Source: W425 sp964503235
GTDB taxonomy: Bacteria > Chloroflexota > Dehalococcoidia > Dehalococcoidales > RBG-16-60-22
DNA: 16,861 nucleotides
NCBI GenBank assembly: GCA_964503235.1
Contig: CAZCZJ010000051.1
Location: 1-16,861, forward strand
Direction: 5' to 3'
The notes below the pieces were generated by a model. It was not told the DNA's origin and did no database searches. It saw only the letters and a list, made by a program, of their open reading frames with translations. Of this stretch, positions 1 through 6,572 are shown one piece after another. The translations under genes were made by a program, and so were the position numbers. Positions within the stretch are counted from its first letter, which is position 1. Each line of letters begins with the position of its first letter.

Positions 1-416
1 ATTTTTGCCGGAGTATCACTGAACTGTACCGGGCTGTTAAGTAGCCGTGCCTGGCCTGCCACGGGGTGCTCGATATCCGTGTAGAAGTTGTTCACAAAGG
101 CCTGCTCATCATTTATAATTTCGGCGATGGTCTGATTGCCACTGACGATTAGGTCATTCGCCCGGAATTCTTTCTCCCACTCCGCCCATGTCTTGGAAGC
201 AAGAATTTTATCCAAAAGTGCTACTAATTCTTCGGCGTGTTGTTCCCGACTTTCCATCGTAGCGTAACGTGGGTCATTTATCCACTCTGTCTTGCCAATT
301 GCCTTGCAAAACGGAGTCCAATATTCCTGAGTGGGGTGGCACATCATACACCACCTGTCTTTACAGCGGTATGATGTGTACATCGGGTTCGGTGCGCGCT
401 TTCTGTCCCATTTTGG
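1..416 (-). pseudogene. C-terminal part of CaiB/BaiF CoA-transferase, downstream of an in-frame TAG
   Basis: Reading on from the TAG at 417-419 in the same frame gives 138 open codons up to the window edge. They begin PKWDRKRAPNPMYTSYRCKD and include EYWTPFCKAIGK and INDPRYATMESR. This is what the second half of a class III (CaiB/BaiF) CoA-transferase normally looks like: a PRWDR-like start, an RPNP-like segment, then a W/F-C-ALG-like helix and a DPRF-like motif. Together with the upstream 230 codons it makes one protein of at least 368 residues, close to the usual 390-400, with the last few tens of residues off the window. There is no obvious separate ribosome binding site for this half. It is therefore either the broken tail of a nonsense-mutated gene, the product of TAG readthrough, or a consensus error in the assembly. 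Confidence 0.75.
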
Positions 417-1109
417 CTAAGGATAACTATAAAGAGCTGTCTGCACATCAAGCCCTAGTGTCCAGGCTGCAGTATGATATAACGAAAGCTCCAGCCCCTG
501 CCCTTTGCCTGTCTTTTGTTTGTAGTAGAGTGCGGCGAGAATCCCGCTCGTAATATGGGCGGACGCGACAATATCCATCATACCCGGGCGAGAGATTGGA
601 GGGGGATTATCCGGGCTGGAATTTACCAGGTCCATCATTCCACCATATGACCAGGCGGCGACATAATCGTAACCACGGTCATTCGCTTTTGGGCCTTTTG
701 AACCATATCCGGTAAGTACGAAGTGGACCAGACCCGGATATTTGTCTTTCAGGCTGGCATAGTCCAGGTTGTATTTCTTCAGCACATCTATAGAATAATT
801 GGATGCAAATATATCGGTATCCTCAAGGAGCTTATACAGTACCTCCCGGCCTTTTTTAGTTAGCAGGTTCAAAGCGACACTCCGCTTGTTCCGGTTCAGA
901 AATTCAAAGTGGAGCTCGATGTCTCCCTTGTCTAAATGGAGCAGCAGCGGTCCCCTGTTAAAGCTAACGAGGCTCCTCTGCCAATCGCCCCATATCGGCT
1001 CTATTTTAATGACGTCGGCACCCCAATCAGCTAAAACGGCCGTGGATGCCGGCACGCCCACAACCTGCTCAAAACCTATTACTTTCACGCCTTCCAGTAA
1101 TCTTCCCAC
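417..1109 (-). CDS. CaiB/BaiF family CoA-transferase (N-terminal part, ends at in-frame TAG)
   Basis: Class III CoA-transferases move CoA between acyl groups through an aspartyl-CoA intermediate. The start has the family look: LLEGVKVIGFEQVV, then LADWGADVIKIEP and LNRNKRSVALNLLTKKGRE. The likely catalytic Asp is D148 in GYDYVAAWSYGG. I chose the GTG at 1107-1109 because an AGGAGG box (1115-1120) sits 5 bases upstream; the longer TTG reading to 1157 would overlap the cupin stop and has no such box. The frame meets TAG at 417-419 after 230 codons, only about 60% of the usual length, and the homologous remainder continues in frame. It is the last gene visible of a leftward SDR-cyclase-cupin-CoA-transferase run, which suggests it activates or de-activates the acid product of that pathway. 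The family is confident; the substrate is unknown and the integrity is doubtful. Confidence 0.85.
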   Translation of the reverse strand: MGRLLEGVKVIGFEQVVGVPASTAVLADWGADVIKIEPIWGDWQRSLVSFNRGPLLLHLDKGDIELHFEFLNRNKRSVALNLLTKKGREVLYKLLEDTDIFASNYSIDVLKKYNLDYASLKDKYPGLVHFVLTGYGSKGPKANDRGYDYVAAWSYGGMMDLVNSSPDNPPPISRPGMMDIVASAHITSGILAALYYKQKTGKGQGLELSLYHTAAWTLGLDVQTALYSYP

Positions 1110-1153
1110 ACTAACCTCCTGATTTCTCCGGTATTCCGTTTCATGATTTATTA

Positions 1154-1492
1154 TCAATAATTGATTACTACCATCATGGTCACGGGCTTATTGGTCTTGT
1201 TTTGTATTTCCCGGCCTTCGTTCGGGGCGAGGTACAGAGAATCCAACGGTCCCAGTGTCACTTCTTCTGTTGCATTTTTTACGGTGATTTCTCCGTCCAG
1301 GACTATATACACCTTCTCATTGGGATTATCTTCGTAAGCCCACTCAGCGCCGCCGCCGGGCAGGAAATAAGACAAGCCTACCCAGAATTTCTGTATACCC
1401 GTCTCCTCTTTACCCTGGAGGCGCATCGCTGTCATGTTGAAATGCCCTGCGGCAGCATATGGTTTGACTTCAGATAGGTTGACCTTTTTCAT
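1154..1492 (-). CDS. Small single-domain cupin protein
   Basis: This 112-residue protein has the cupin pattern: a proline/glycine turn (LPGGGAEWAYED, about 44-55), then KVYIVLDGEITV (about 60-71), a GPLDSLYLAPNEG strand-turn (about 81-93) and a hydrophobic final strand. Cupins are small beta-barrels that act as metal-dependent enzymes or as sugar/ligand binding folds. The usual metal-binding histidines of motif 1 (HxH) and motif 2 are not seen; alanine and glutamates stand at those places, so the metal site is altered or absent. The ATG at 1490-1492 follows an AAGGAAGG box, which fixes the start. It lies 27 bases after the cyclase gene and 44 bases before the GTG start of the CoA-transferase, so it is probably co-transcribed. 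Its role is unknown; an isomerase, hydrolase accessory or binding protein in the same pathway is possible. Confidence 0.8.
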   Translation of the reverse strand: MKKVNLSEVKPYAAAGHFNMTAMRLQGKEETGIQKFWVGLSYFLPGGGAEWAYEDNPNEKVYIVLDGEITVKNATEEVTLGPLDSLYLAPNEGREIQNKTNKPVTMMVVINY

Positions 1493-1519
1493 ACTACCTT
1501 CCTTGAATGATTGTCTGGA

Positions 1520-2329
1520 TTATTGTGTCCCGTACTTATAAACGCGGTCGGGCACGTTATTCAGGTCGTCTTCGTCGATATAAGCGACCATGCGGACAAT
1601 CGAGCCATCGCCCATGTACCATCGGATCGGAAAGCCTGATATTTTACAGCGCTTGCCAACTACTTTGGCGATATCGCCACCCACATTTTCCCAGCCCAGG
1701 ATGCCGGCGCGCATAATAATATTGTGGCAGGGTTCCCACTCCGGGAAATCATCGATTACTTCATGACCACCGGACCATTCCTTGTATTCCTTGAATAGGT
1801 CGGGTCTTAACGGGCCGGGACCGTGGGGGCCGATGGCCGTATGCAGCGGGTGGTCTAAAGCCTGCTGGTCTACACCGACTGCTTTTACCTTATGAGCGAC
1901 GAACCACTCGCCGGCTTCTCTGCCGAGTCCGGGTGAATAGCAGAAATACTGCGTGCTATCGCCCCAGTATTTGTTCCAGCCAGTATGGACGATGATAATA
2001 TCGTCCTCTTTCATCGGTAATTTCTCATTGGCGGCATCCAGGTCTTTAGCCGTAACCAGCTCCCATTTCTGCTTGGGAATGTCCCAGACCACAGCATCAC
2101 CATAGTAACACTCCAGCGGAATTTCATGGGTAAAACGGCCACCTTCGAAGACATGGGCCGGGGAATCAGCGTGAGTAGTACAGTGCATGACCGTAGTTAC
2201 CGTCTGCGATAGGACCCCGGACTTGGCCATGTAATGCATTCTCTCAATTTTCACATCGGCAAAATAGGGCCACAAGGGACATTTATCGCCGAAAGGATGG
2301 CTTAAATCTACCAGTACTTCTTTTCCCAT
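1520..2329 (-). CDS. Cyclase-family metal-dependent hydrolase (PF04199, kynurenine formamidase-like fold)
   Basis: The 269-residue protein carries the family signature HxxTHxDxPxH as HCTTHADSPAH at residues 49-59; the histidines and Asp55 are the expected metal ligands. It starts with VDLSHPFGDKCPLWPYF, and later has DDIIIVHTGWNKYWGD and VKAVGVDQQALDHP, as in other members. The length fits the family. Members include arylformamidase and hydrolases that open cyclic compounds; from memory, a dihydrophloroglucinol cyclohydrolase also belongs here. A good AGGAG box precedes the ATG at 2327-2329. It sits 39 bases after the SDR stop and 27 bases before the cupin, so these look like one operon. With an SDR and a DAPG-hydrolase-like gene nearby, opening of a cyclic diketone is a reasonable guess, but the substrate cannot be read from sequence. 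Residue 50 is Cys, where Gly or Ser is commoner. Confidence 0.88.
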   Translation of the reverse strand: MGKEVLVDLSHPFGDKCPLWPYFADVKIERMHYMAKSGVLSQTVTTVMHCTTHADSPAHVFEGGRFTHEIPLECYYGDAVVWDIPKQKWELVTAKDLDAANEKLPMKEDDIIIVHTGWNKYWGDSTQYFCYSPGLGREAGEWFVAHKVKAVGVDQQALDHPLHTAIGPHGPGPLRPDLFKEYKEWSGGHEVIDDFPEWEPCHNIIMRAGILGWENVGGDIAKVVGKRCKISGFPIRWYMGDGSIVRMVAYIDEDDLNNVPDRVYKYGTQ

Positions 2330-2368
2330 GATGATTTCTCCTTATTACCTGTATTTTGGTTACCCTGG

Positions 2369-2842
2369 CTACCAGGTGGTAACGCCACCATCAATATAGA
2401 GAATCTGACCGGTCACAAAACTTGACGCTTCGGATGCAAAGAAAATTACAGGCCCAACAATATCTTCCGGCATCGCCCACTTACCCATGGGGATACGGTC
2501 TTTCATCTGCTTGGCATAGGCCGGGTCTGCCAGGGCGCTTTTCGTAAGGTCGGTTTCTACAATTGTCGGTGCGACGGCATTAACCAGTACATTAAATTTA
2601 GCCCATTCACAGGCAAGCGTACGTGTAAGGCTATCTACAGCTCCCTTGCTGGCGCAATACGCGGCGTAGTTAGCCGGCAGTCCGTACCGGCCTCTAACGG
2701 AGGATATGTTAATAATACGCCCGCTCTTTTGTTTCAACATCACCCTGCCTACTGCCTGGCAGCAGAGGAAAGTGCCGCGGGTATTAATGTCCATTACCTG
2801 CTGCCATTCATCTATGGGGAAAGTGTCCGCAGGTTTGCGGAT
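2369..2842 (-). CDS. SDR-family oxidoreductase, 5' end lost in the assembly gap
   Basis: Short-chain dehydrogenase/reductases use NAD(P)(H) to interconvert ketones and alcohols. The 157 residues present are the C-terminal part. In frame out of the gap it reads IRKPADTFPIDEWQQVMDIN, then NTRGTFLCCQAV, the catalytic Ser region NISSVRGRYGL, the YxxxK pair as YCASK, and the standard end FFASEASSFVTGQILYIDGG. The Met at 2792-2794 is internal, not the start: the upstream residues match the family. The TGxxxGIG cofactor loop and roughly 90-100 residues are missing, lost in the run of N. The gene ends TGG TAG with another stop two codons later. It is the first gene of the leftward cluster with the cyclase, cupin and CoA-transferase, so it may reduce or oxidise the pathway's ring or keto intermediate. 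Confidence 0.92.
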   Translation of the reverse strand: MRKPADTFPIDEWQQVMDINTRGTFLCCQAVGRVMLKQKSGRIINISSVRGRYGLPANYAAYCASKGAVDSLTRTLACEWAKFNVLVNAVAPTIVETDLTKSALADPAYAKQMKDRIPMGKWAMPEDIVGPVIFFASEASSFVTGQILYIDGGVTTW

Positions 2843-2942
2843 NNNNNNNNNNNNNNNNNNNNNNNNNNNNNNNNNNNNNNNNNNNNNNNNNNNNNNNNNN
2901 NNNNNNNNNNNNNNNNNNNNNNNNNNNNNNNNNNNNNNNNNN
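2843..2942. other. Assembly gap (100 N)
   Basis: One hundred consecutive N, the conventional placeholder for a scaffold join of unknown size. The SDR on its left lacks about 90-100 N-terminal residues (roughly 280 bases), and the hydrolase gene on its right begins at or just beyond the edge. The true missing DNA must therefore be longer than 100 bases and should contain the divergent promoter region between the two gene sets. Confidence 0.98.
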
Positions 2943-2943
2943 A

Positions 2944-3591
2944 ATGCCAGAAGAAAAATATCCTGAAGGATGGATGGTTGTCGACCATATAATACCGGGC
3001 GTTTCCGCGGAAATGCTCGACTGGTGGTGGGTCAATATGGAAAAAGGTTACGAATTATGGTGCCCTGATGAGCATAAGGGTTTCAAATGGGAGGTCGAGC
3101 CGCCCCTGGGTGGACATATCGGAGCTGTGCAGATTGCTACTGAGAGTATAGATTACAGTCCGGTGATGGACATTCGCATAGAATGGGTAGACCCAAACCT
3201 GGGAACTAAGGAACAAAAAGATTTTTGGATATATGAACACCTCCTGACCGCAGCGGGACCAACAGATCCCCGGTCCGGTAACCAGACCTCTGTCGTGCTT
3301 TCTCACCAGTGGGAAGCAATTCCCGGTGGCTGTAAGATGCGTTCCTGCATGCACGCTTTACCGGGGGGGCCTCCCGGTGGTCCTCCGCCCGGCCCCATGC
3401 CACCGCATCCCAGTGGGAAGAAACCCACCGGAGGCGGTTGGCCCGTTCACAATATCGCCGAGGTCAGTACATTCAAGGCTTTCCTGCCGGCGCTTTGGGG
3501 AATCTGGCAGGCCGTCTCAGACCCGTCAATAAATCGCCAGTGTTCCCTGAAAATAAAGAAAGAAGGATCCAAGATAATTTACGTAAAATAA
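2944..3591 (+). CDS. DAPG hydrolase / phloretin hydrolase-like protein (PF18089-like), possibly missing its N-terminus
   Basis: PhlG-type enzymes are zinc-dependent hydrolases that cut the C-C bond between an acyl group and a phloroglucinol ring; phloretin hydrolase is a relative. The match rests on motifs: IIPGVSAEMLDWWW (16-29), then YELWCPDEH (36-44) with H44 at the place of PhlG's first zinc His, and HNIAE (169-173), which reproduces the spaced His-xxx-Glu zinc pair. A further Glu ligand is likely near 67-80. Residues 140-165 hold a Gly/Pro-rich loop rich in GGPP and PPGP. The first ATG lies 2 bases from the N run, so the true start may be in the gap. The ferredoxin and flavoprotein genes follow closely in the same direction. 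The assignment comes from remembered motifs, not a search; the substrate is unproven. Confidence 0.72.
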   Translation: MPEEKYPEGWMVVDHIIPGVSAEMLDWWWVNMEKGYELWCPDEHKGFKWEVEPPLGGHIGAVQIATESIDYSPVMDIRIEWVDPNLGTKEQKDFWIYEHLLTAAGPTDPRSGNQTSVVLSHQWEAIPGGCKMRSCMHALPGGPPGGPPPGPMPPHPSGKKPTGGGWPVHNIAEVSTFKAFLPALWGIWQAVSDPSINRQCSLKIKKEGSKIIYVK

Positions 3592-3601
3592 GAGGTACGT
3601 T

Positions 3602-3841
3602 ATGAGTGAATCTAAAAACTGGGTCAATAAAATTGAGATTGACATGGATGCTTGCAAAGGCTGTAAAACGTGCATGAATGCTTGTTTTGCAGATGTGATC
3701 CGATGGAACGATGCCGATAATAAACCGGTTGTTGCCTATCCTGAAGACTGTGTCTGGTGCCTGGCCTGCGAAGTTGCCTGCCCGACCCAGTGTATCGAAG
3801 TTATTCCCAACATACCGGCTCCTTTGCGTTCATCATATTGA
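3602..3841 (+). CDS. 2x[4Fe-4S] ferredoxin-like electron-transfer subunit (AprB-like)
   Basis: The 79-residue protein has two complete cluster motifs: CKGCKTCMNAC (Cys18, 21, 24, 28) and CVWCLACEVACP (Cys50, 53, 56, 60), with an extra Cys64. This binds two [4Fe-4S] clusters and shuttles low-potential electrons. The start ATG at 3602-3604 follows an AGAGGT-like box and lies 10 bases after the hydrolase stop. The flavoprotein gene begins 50 bases further on. Small ferredoxin plus FAD subunit is the same layout as adenylylsulfate reductase (AprBA). The likely job is to pass electrons to or from the flavoprotein encoded next; a role in sulfate metabolism is not implied, since the rest of that pathway is not visible. 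The function as an electron carrier is confident; the partner is inferred from position. Confidence 0.92.
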   Translation: MSESKNWVNKIEIDMDACKGCKTCMNACFADVIRWNDADNKPVVAYPEDCVWCLACEVACPTQCIEVIPNIPAPLRSSY

Positions 3842-3891
3842 TTACTAAACATGAAAGATTCCGAGGCAAACCGGCAAAAAGGAGGCTTGCA

Positions 3892-5589
3892 GTGGCTGAC
3901 ATAAAAGATTTAGGCGAAGTAGTCGCTACAGACATATTAATTATCGGCGGTGGTATCGGCGGCCTGGCAACGGCCATTAAGGCAAAAGAGGAAAACCCGA
4001 ATGCGGATGTTCTGATAGTTGAGAAACAAACAACCGGATGGGCCGGTAAAGCTACCAAAATTGGAGGGATTTTAGCATTTCTCGGGCCAGATAACAACGC
4101 AGATCGATTTATGGATTTTCAGGTCCGCAATTCCGGGTTCTATTTGAATGACCAGGACCTATTATCAAAGTATGTACAGAGCTCTTACAGGGCAATAGAG
4201 AATTTTAGTGAATGGGGTGCCAAACTCGCGAGAACCCCCGATGAGAATCTTGTTATCATCCCCGCTTTCTGGGCTCCTGAATGGTCACTCACATTTATCG
4301 ATATCGACTTAATGTTACCCATACGGACCAAAGCCCGGAAAATGGGGGTAAAATTCATGGATAAAATCCATGTAGTCGATCTGGTGAAACAAGCGAACAA
4401 AATTACAGGGGCAGTGGGCTTTGATATTATTACTGGCAAATTTCATATATTCAAGGCTAAAGCCACTGTACTGGCTAATGGAAGCTGCGGCTATAAAGTG
4501 AGGAGATACTGGATAGCAGGTACCGGTGACGGTATTGCAGCGGCTTACCGGGCAGGGGCAGAGATGAGGAACGCTGAATACGGCAACCTCTATGGCCATA
4601 CGGTATGGCAGGACACAGATAGCGGTATGGTAGGCCATCAATTCTTGGTTAATTCACTGGGTGAGAACTTAACCCAAAAATATTTACCAAATACGGGGCC
4701 TACAGGGGTTTTCCTGCCTGTACAGCTGGCAATAGGTCTGGAAAAAGAAGTTACTGAGGGAAGAGGTCCAATATACTTCGCGCCACCGCCTTCAGCAGGT
4801 CCGGGTTTTCCACCCATGGATCTTCCAAAGCTGAATGATTGGCAGCGGTGTACTGCGGAGAAGGAAAGCAAATACGGGTTACCACCAACGGTCAAGCGGG
4901 AGATAGGAGTACCTTTACATGGTGAAACCTCATGTATTAAAGTTGACCATGAAATGAAGACTAGCCTTGAAGGACTCTGGGCTATCGGCGATACCAGCTA
5001 CGCCGGTTCGGCAGTAGCGGGAGCCGTGGCTTCACCCCCTGGCGTTACGCCAGGTTCAGGTATTATGTATGCGGTAATCAGTGCTGGTTGGGCCGGGCCT
5101 TCGGCTGCCCGTTACGCGAAGGAGGCTTCTACAAATGATATAGACTATGCTGAAACCAAGAATCTTGAAGAAGAAAATTTTTCCCCGATGCAGAGCGGTA
5201 ATAGCTTTTTACCGGGAGATGCCATTAACACGTTGCAGGAAGTAACTGCACCGATAAAATATAACCTCCGACGCAGCAAGGAACGTTTAAATGAAGCTTT
5301 AATCCGGCTAGAAGAGTTAAAGGTAAAAATTCCTCATCTAAAGGCCAAGGACTACCATTATTTGAGTAAATGCCATGAAATAAAGAGCATGGCATTATGC
5401 GCCGAACTAACGTTCAGGGCGGCTCTGATGAGAGAGGAAAGCCGCGGGTCACACTTCCGGGAAGATTATCCCAAACGTGATGACGAGAACTGGTTGAAAT
5501 GGATAATCCTTAAACAGGATAGCGGCAGGATGAAGCTTTCAACACAGTCGGTGCCAATAGATAAGTATGAAACTAAACCAAATGACTGA
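3892..5589 (+). CDS. FAD-dependent oxidoreductase, fumarate reductase/AprA flavoprotein superfamily
   Basis: The 565-residue protein opens with a dinucleotide-binding fold, DILIIGGGIGGLATAIKAK (GGGIGG at 19-24) followed by the acidic strand end ADVLIVEK. A second FAD segment, SLEGLWAIGDTSYAGSAVAG, lies near residue 360. The C-terminal helical region contains MREESRGSHFREDYPKRDD, typical of SdhA/FrdA/AprA. The conserved substrate-binding GxNR segment of fumarate reductases is not seen; SPPGVTP stands there, so a substrate other than fumarate is likely. I chose the GTG at 3892 because AGGAGG lies 6 bases upstream; an ATG 135 bases earlier would overlap the ferredoxin gene in another frame. There is no twin-arginine or lipoprotein signal, so it should be cytoplasmic. 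With the ferredoxin gene just upstream it probably makes a two-subunit reductase or dehydrogenase acting on a pathway intermediate. Confidence 0.88.
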   Translation: MADIKDLGEVVATDILIIGGGIGGLATAIKAKEENPNADVLIVEKQTTGWAGKATKIGGILAFLGPDNNADRFMDFQVRNSGFYLNDQDLLSKYVQSSYRAIENFSEWGAKLARTPDENLVIIPAFWAPEWSLTFIDIDLMLPIRTKARKMGVKFMDKIHVVDLVKQANKITGAVGFDIITGKFHIFKAKATVLANGSCGYKVRRYWIAGTGDGIAAAYRAGAEMRNAEYGNLYGHTVWQDTDSGMVGHQFLVNSLGENLTQKYLPNTGPTGVFLPVQLAIGLEKEVTEGRGPIYFAPPPSAGPGFPPMDLPKLNDWQRCTAEKESKYGLPPTVKREIGVPLHGETSCIKVDHEMKTSLEGLWAIGDTSYAGSAVAGAVASPPGVTPGSGIMYAVISAGWAGPSAARYAKEASTNDIDYAETKNLEEENFSPMQSGNSFLPGDAINTLQEVTAPIKYNLRRSKERLNEALIRLEELKVKIPHLKAKDYHYLSKCHEIKSMALCAELTFRAALMREESRGSHFREDYPKRDDENWLKWIILKQDSGRMKLSTQSVPIDKYETKPND

Positions 5590-5639
5590 CTCAATCCATT
5601 CTTTGACCCAAGAAAAAATTAAGAAGTAGCAGGTTAAAT

Positions 5640-6140
5640 ATGAAGAAACCTCGGACCGAAATACAAAAAATAAGAACGATAAAAAGAGATGATCCAGAAA
5701 TTAATCTCTATATACTGCTTGACCAGACCAGAGACCTTGTTACAAATGCGGTAGAACTTGAGTTGAAACATCTTCGGATGACTCAACCGCAAGTCAAAGT
5801 GTTGACTATGCTTTCAAGAGAAGATAGGCCGGTAACACTGGATGAACTAGCGAACTGGACATTGAAAGAATTTAACTCTGTATCAACCTTAATTAACCGA
5901 ATGGAGAAGAAGGGTCTTGTTAGGAAAATTAAAAAAGACGGTGATCTGAAGACATATATCGCTCTGACCGAAAAAGGCAGTGATTTGTATCATCGTCAGG
6001 TCACCGAACGTTCAATCCATTTGATATTCAATGAGCTTTCAGAAGAAGAAAAGAAACAACTTAAGGATCTACTCATGAAAGTTCGCAATACTACCCGTGA
6101 ACTCATGGGATTGGATTTCAAGCCGCCATTTCTACCTTAA
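5640..6140 (+). CDS. MarR-family transcriptional regulator
   Basis: This 166-residue protein has the MarR winged helix-turn-helix: TQPQVKVLTMLSREDRPVTL, then LANWTLKEFNSVSTLINRMEKKGL (recognition helix around 85-100), the wing with KKDGDLKTYIALTEKG, and a helical dimerisation C-terminus ending LMKVRNTTRELMGL. The family binds palindromic promoter sites as dimers and often responds to phenolic or aromatic ligands. It follows the flavoprotein gene by 50 bases on the same strand, and a GCAGG-type box precedes the ATG. That position suggests it controls the divergent catabolic genes, whose promoters lie in the assembly gap. The N-terminal 20 residues are rich in Lys/Arg. The family call is confident; target and ligand are inferred. 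Confidence 0.92.
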   Translation: MKKPRTEIQKIRTIKRDDPEINLYILLDQTRDLVTNAVELELKHLRMTQPQVKVLTMLSREDRPVTLDELANWTLKEFNSVSTLINRMEKKGLVRKIKKDGDLKTYIALTEKGSDLYHRQVTERSIHLIFNELSEEEKKQLKDLLMKVRNTTRELMGLDFKPPFLP

Positions 6141-6322
6141 GCAATATGTTCTGGTAAGTTGAGTTTTTCGATCCAGGGATGAAAGTCCACATTGTAATAT
6201 CGTCGATTGTTGGTAAGCAACTAATTTCCTCTCTCGTTTCATAGCAGAGAGATGTAATGTATTAATTTAAGAGACCTTTGAAGAATCCGGGATGATGTTA
6301 GAATAATCTTCAAATGCGGAAG

Positions 6323-6404
6323 CTGATGGCATAAGCCCGCCTTTGTTCTAAGAGGTTTGAAATATTTCGGTACGATGGAGACCGAGCCTCCCCCGTCTCC
6401 AGTC
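6323..6404 (-). repeat. Dispersed repeat, copy 1 (exact 20-mer at 6385-6404)
   Basis: The 20-mer AGCCTCCCCCGTCTCCAGTC at 6385-6404 recurs exactly at 13181-13200. Read on the - strand, the two regions align without gaps for about 80 bases with many further matches, including TCAAAC and a CGGGC block near the far end. In this copy TGGAGAC (6376-6382) and GTCTCCA (6395-6401) form a 7-bp stem. A hairpin lies about 10 bases to the right, as it does at copy 2. What the element is remains unknown. Confidence 0.8.
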
Positions 6405-6414
6405 TGAGAGTTTA

Positions 6415-6448
6415 CGCTGGTCGTTTATTGGCCAGCGCTTTTTAATTT
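6415..6448 (+). terminator. Probable Rho-independent terminator downstream of the MarR gene
   Basis: CGCTGGTC (6415-6422) pairs with GGCCAGCG (6430-6437) through eight pairs including one wobble, around a 7-base loop GTTTATT. CTTTTTAATTTT follows at once, as expected for an intrinsic terminator on the + strand. It lies about 275 bases beyond the MarR stop, so it may instead end a short non-coding transcript from the repeat. Confidence 0.65.
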
Positions 6449-6572
6449 TATGAGGTTCAATAGAAAGTCATTAAGTATTATTGCAAGAAAGCGCTGGATA
6501 ATTCTCCTCCGGAGGGTAGGTAAAAAAATCAAATACTTCCAATATTAAGGCGATTCTCGTGATTCCTCGCTA

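Noticed and set aside
417..419. TAG as a pyrrolysine codon
   Set aside because: Not accepted as a call: TAG ends at least three other genes here, no pyl genes are in the window, and CoA-transferases are not known to use it. Kept only as a check.
269..553. A 94-codon + strand frame at the left end
   Set aside because: It is antisense to the CoA-transferase, crossing the TAG point, with no family resemblance or ribosome binding site.
3757..3891. Extended N-terminus for the flavoprotein
   Set aside because: The extra 45 codons lie over the ferredoxin gene in another frame, and the GTG at 3892 has an ideal AGGAGG box.
6376..6404. tRNA or tmRNA 3' end as an attachment site
   Set aside because: GGAGAC/GTCTCC looks like an acceptor stem, but there is no T-arm GTTCGA-type sequence next to it and copy 2 lacks the 5' arm.
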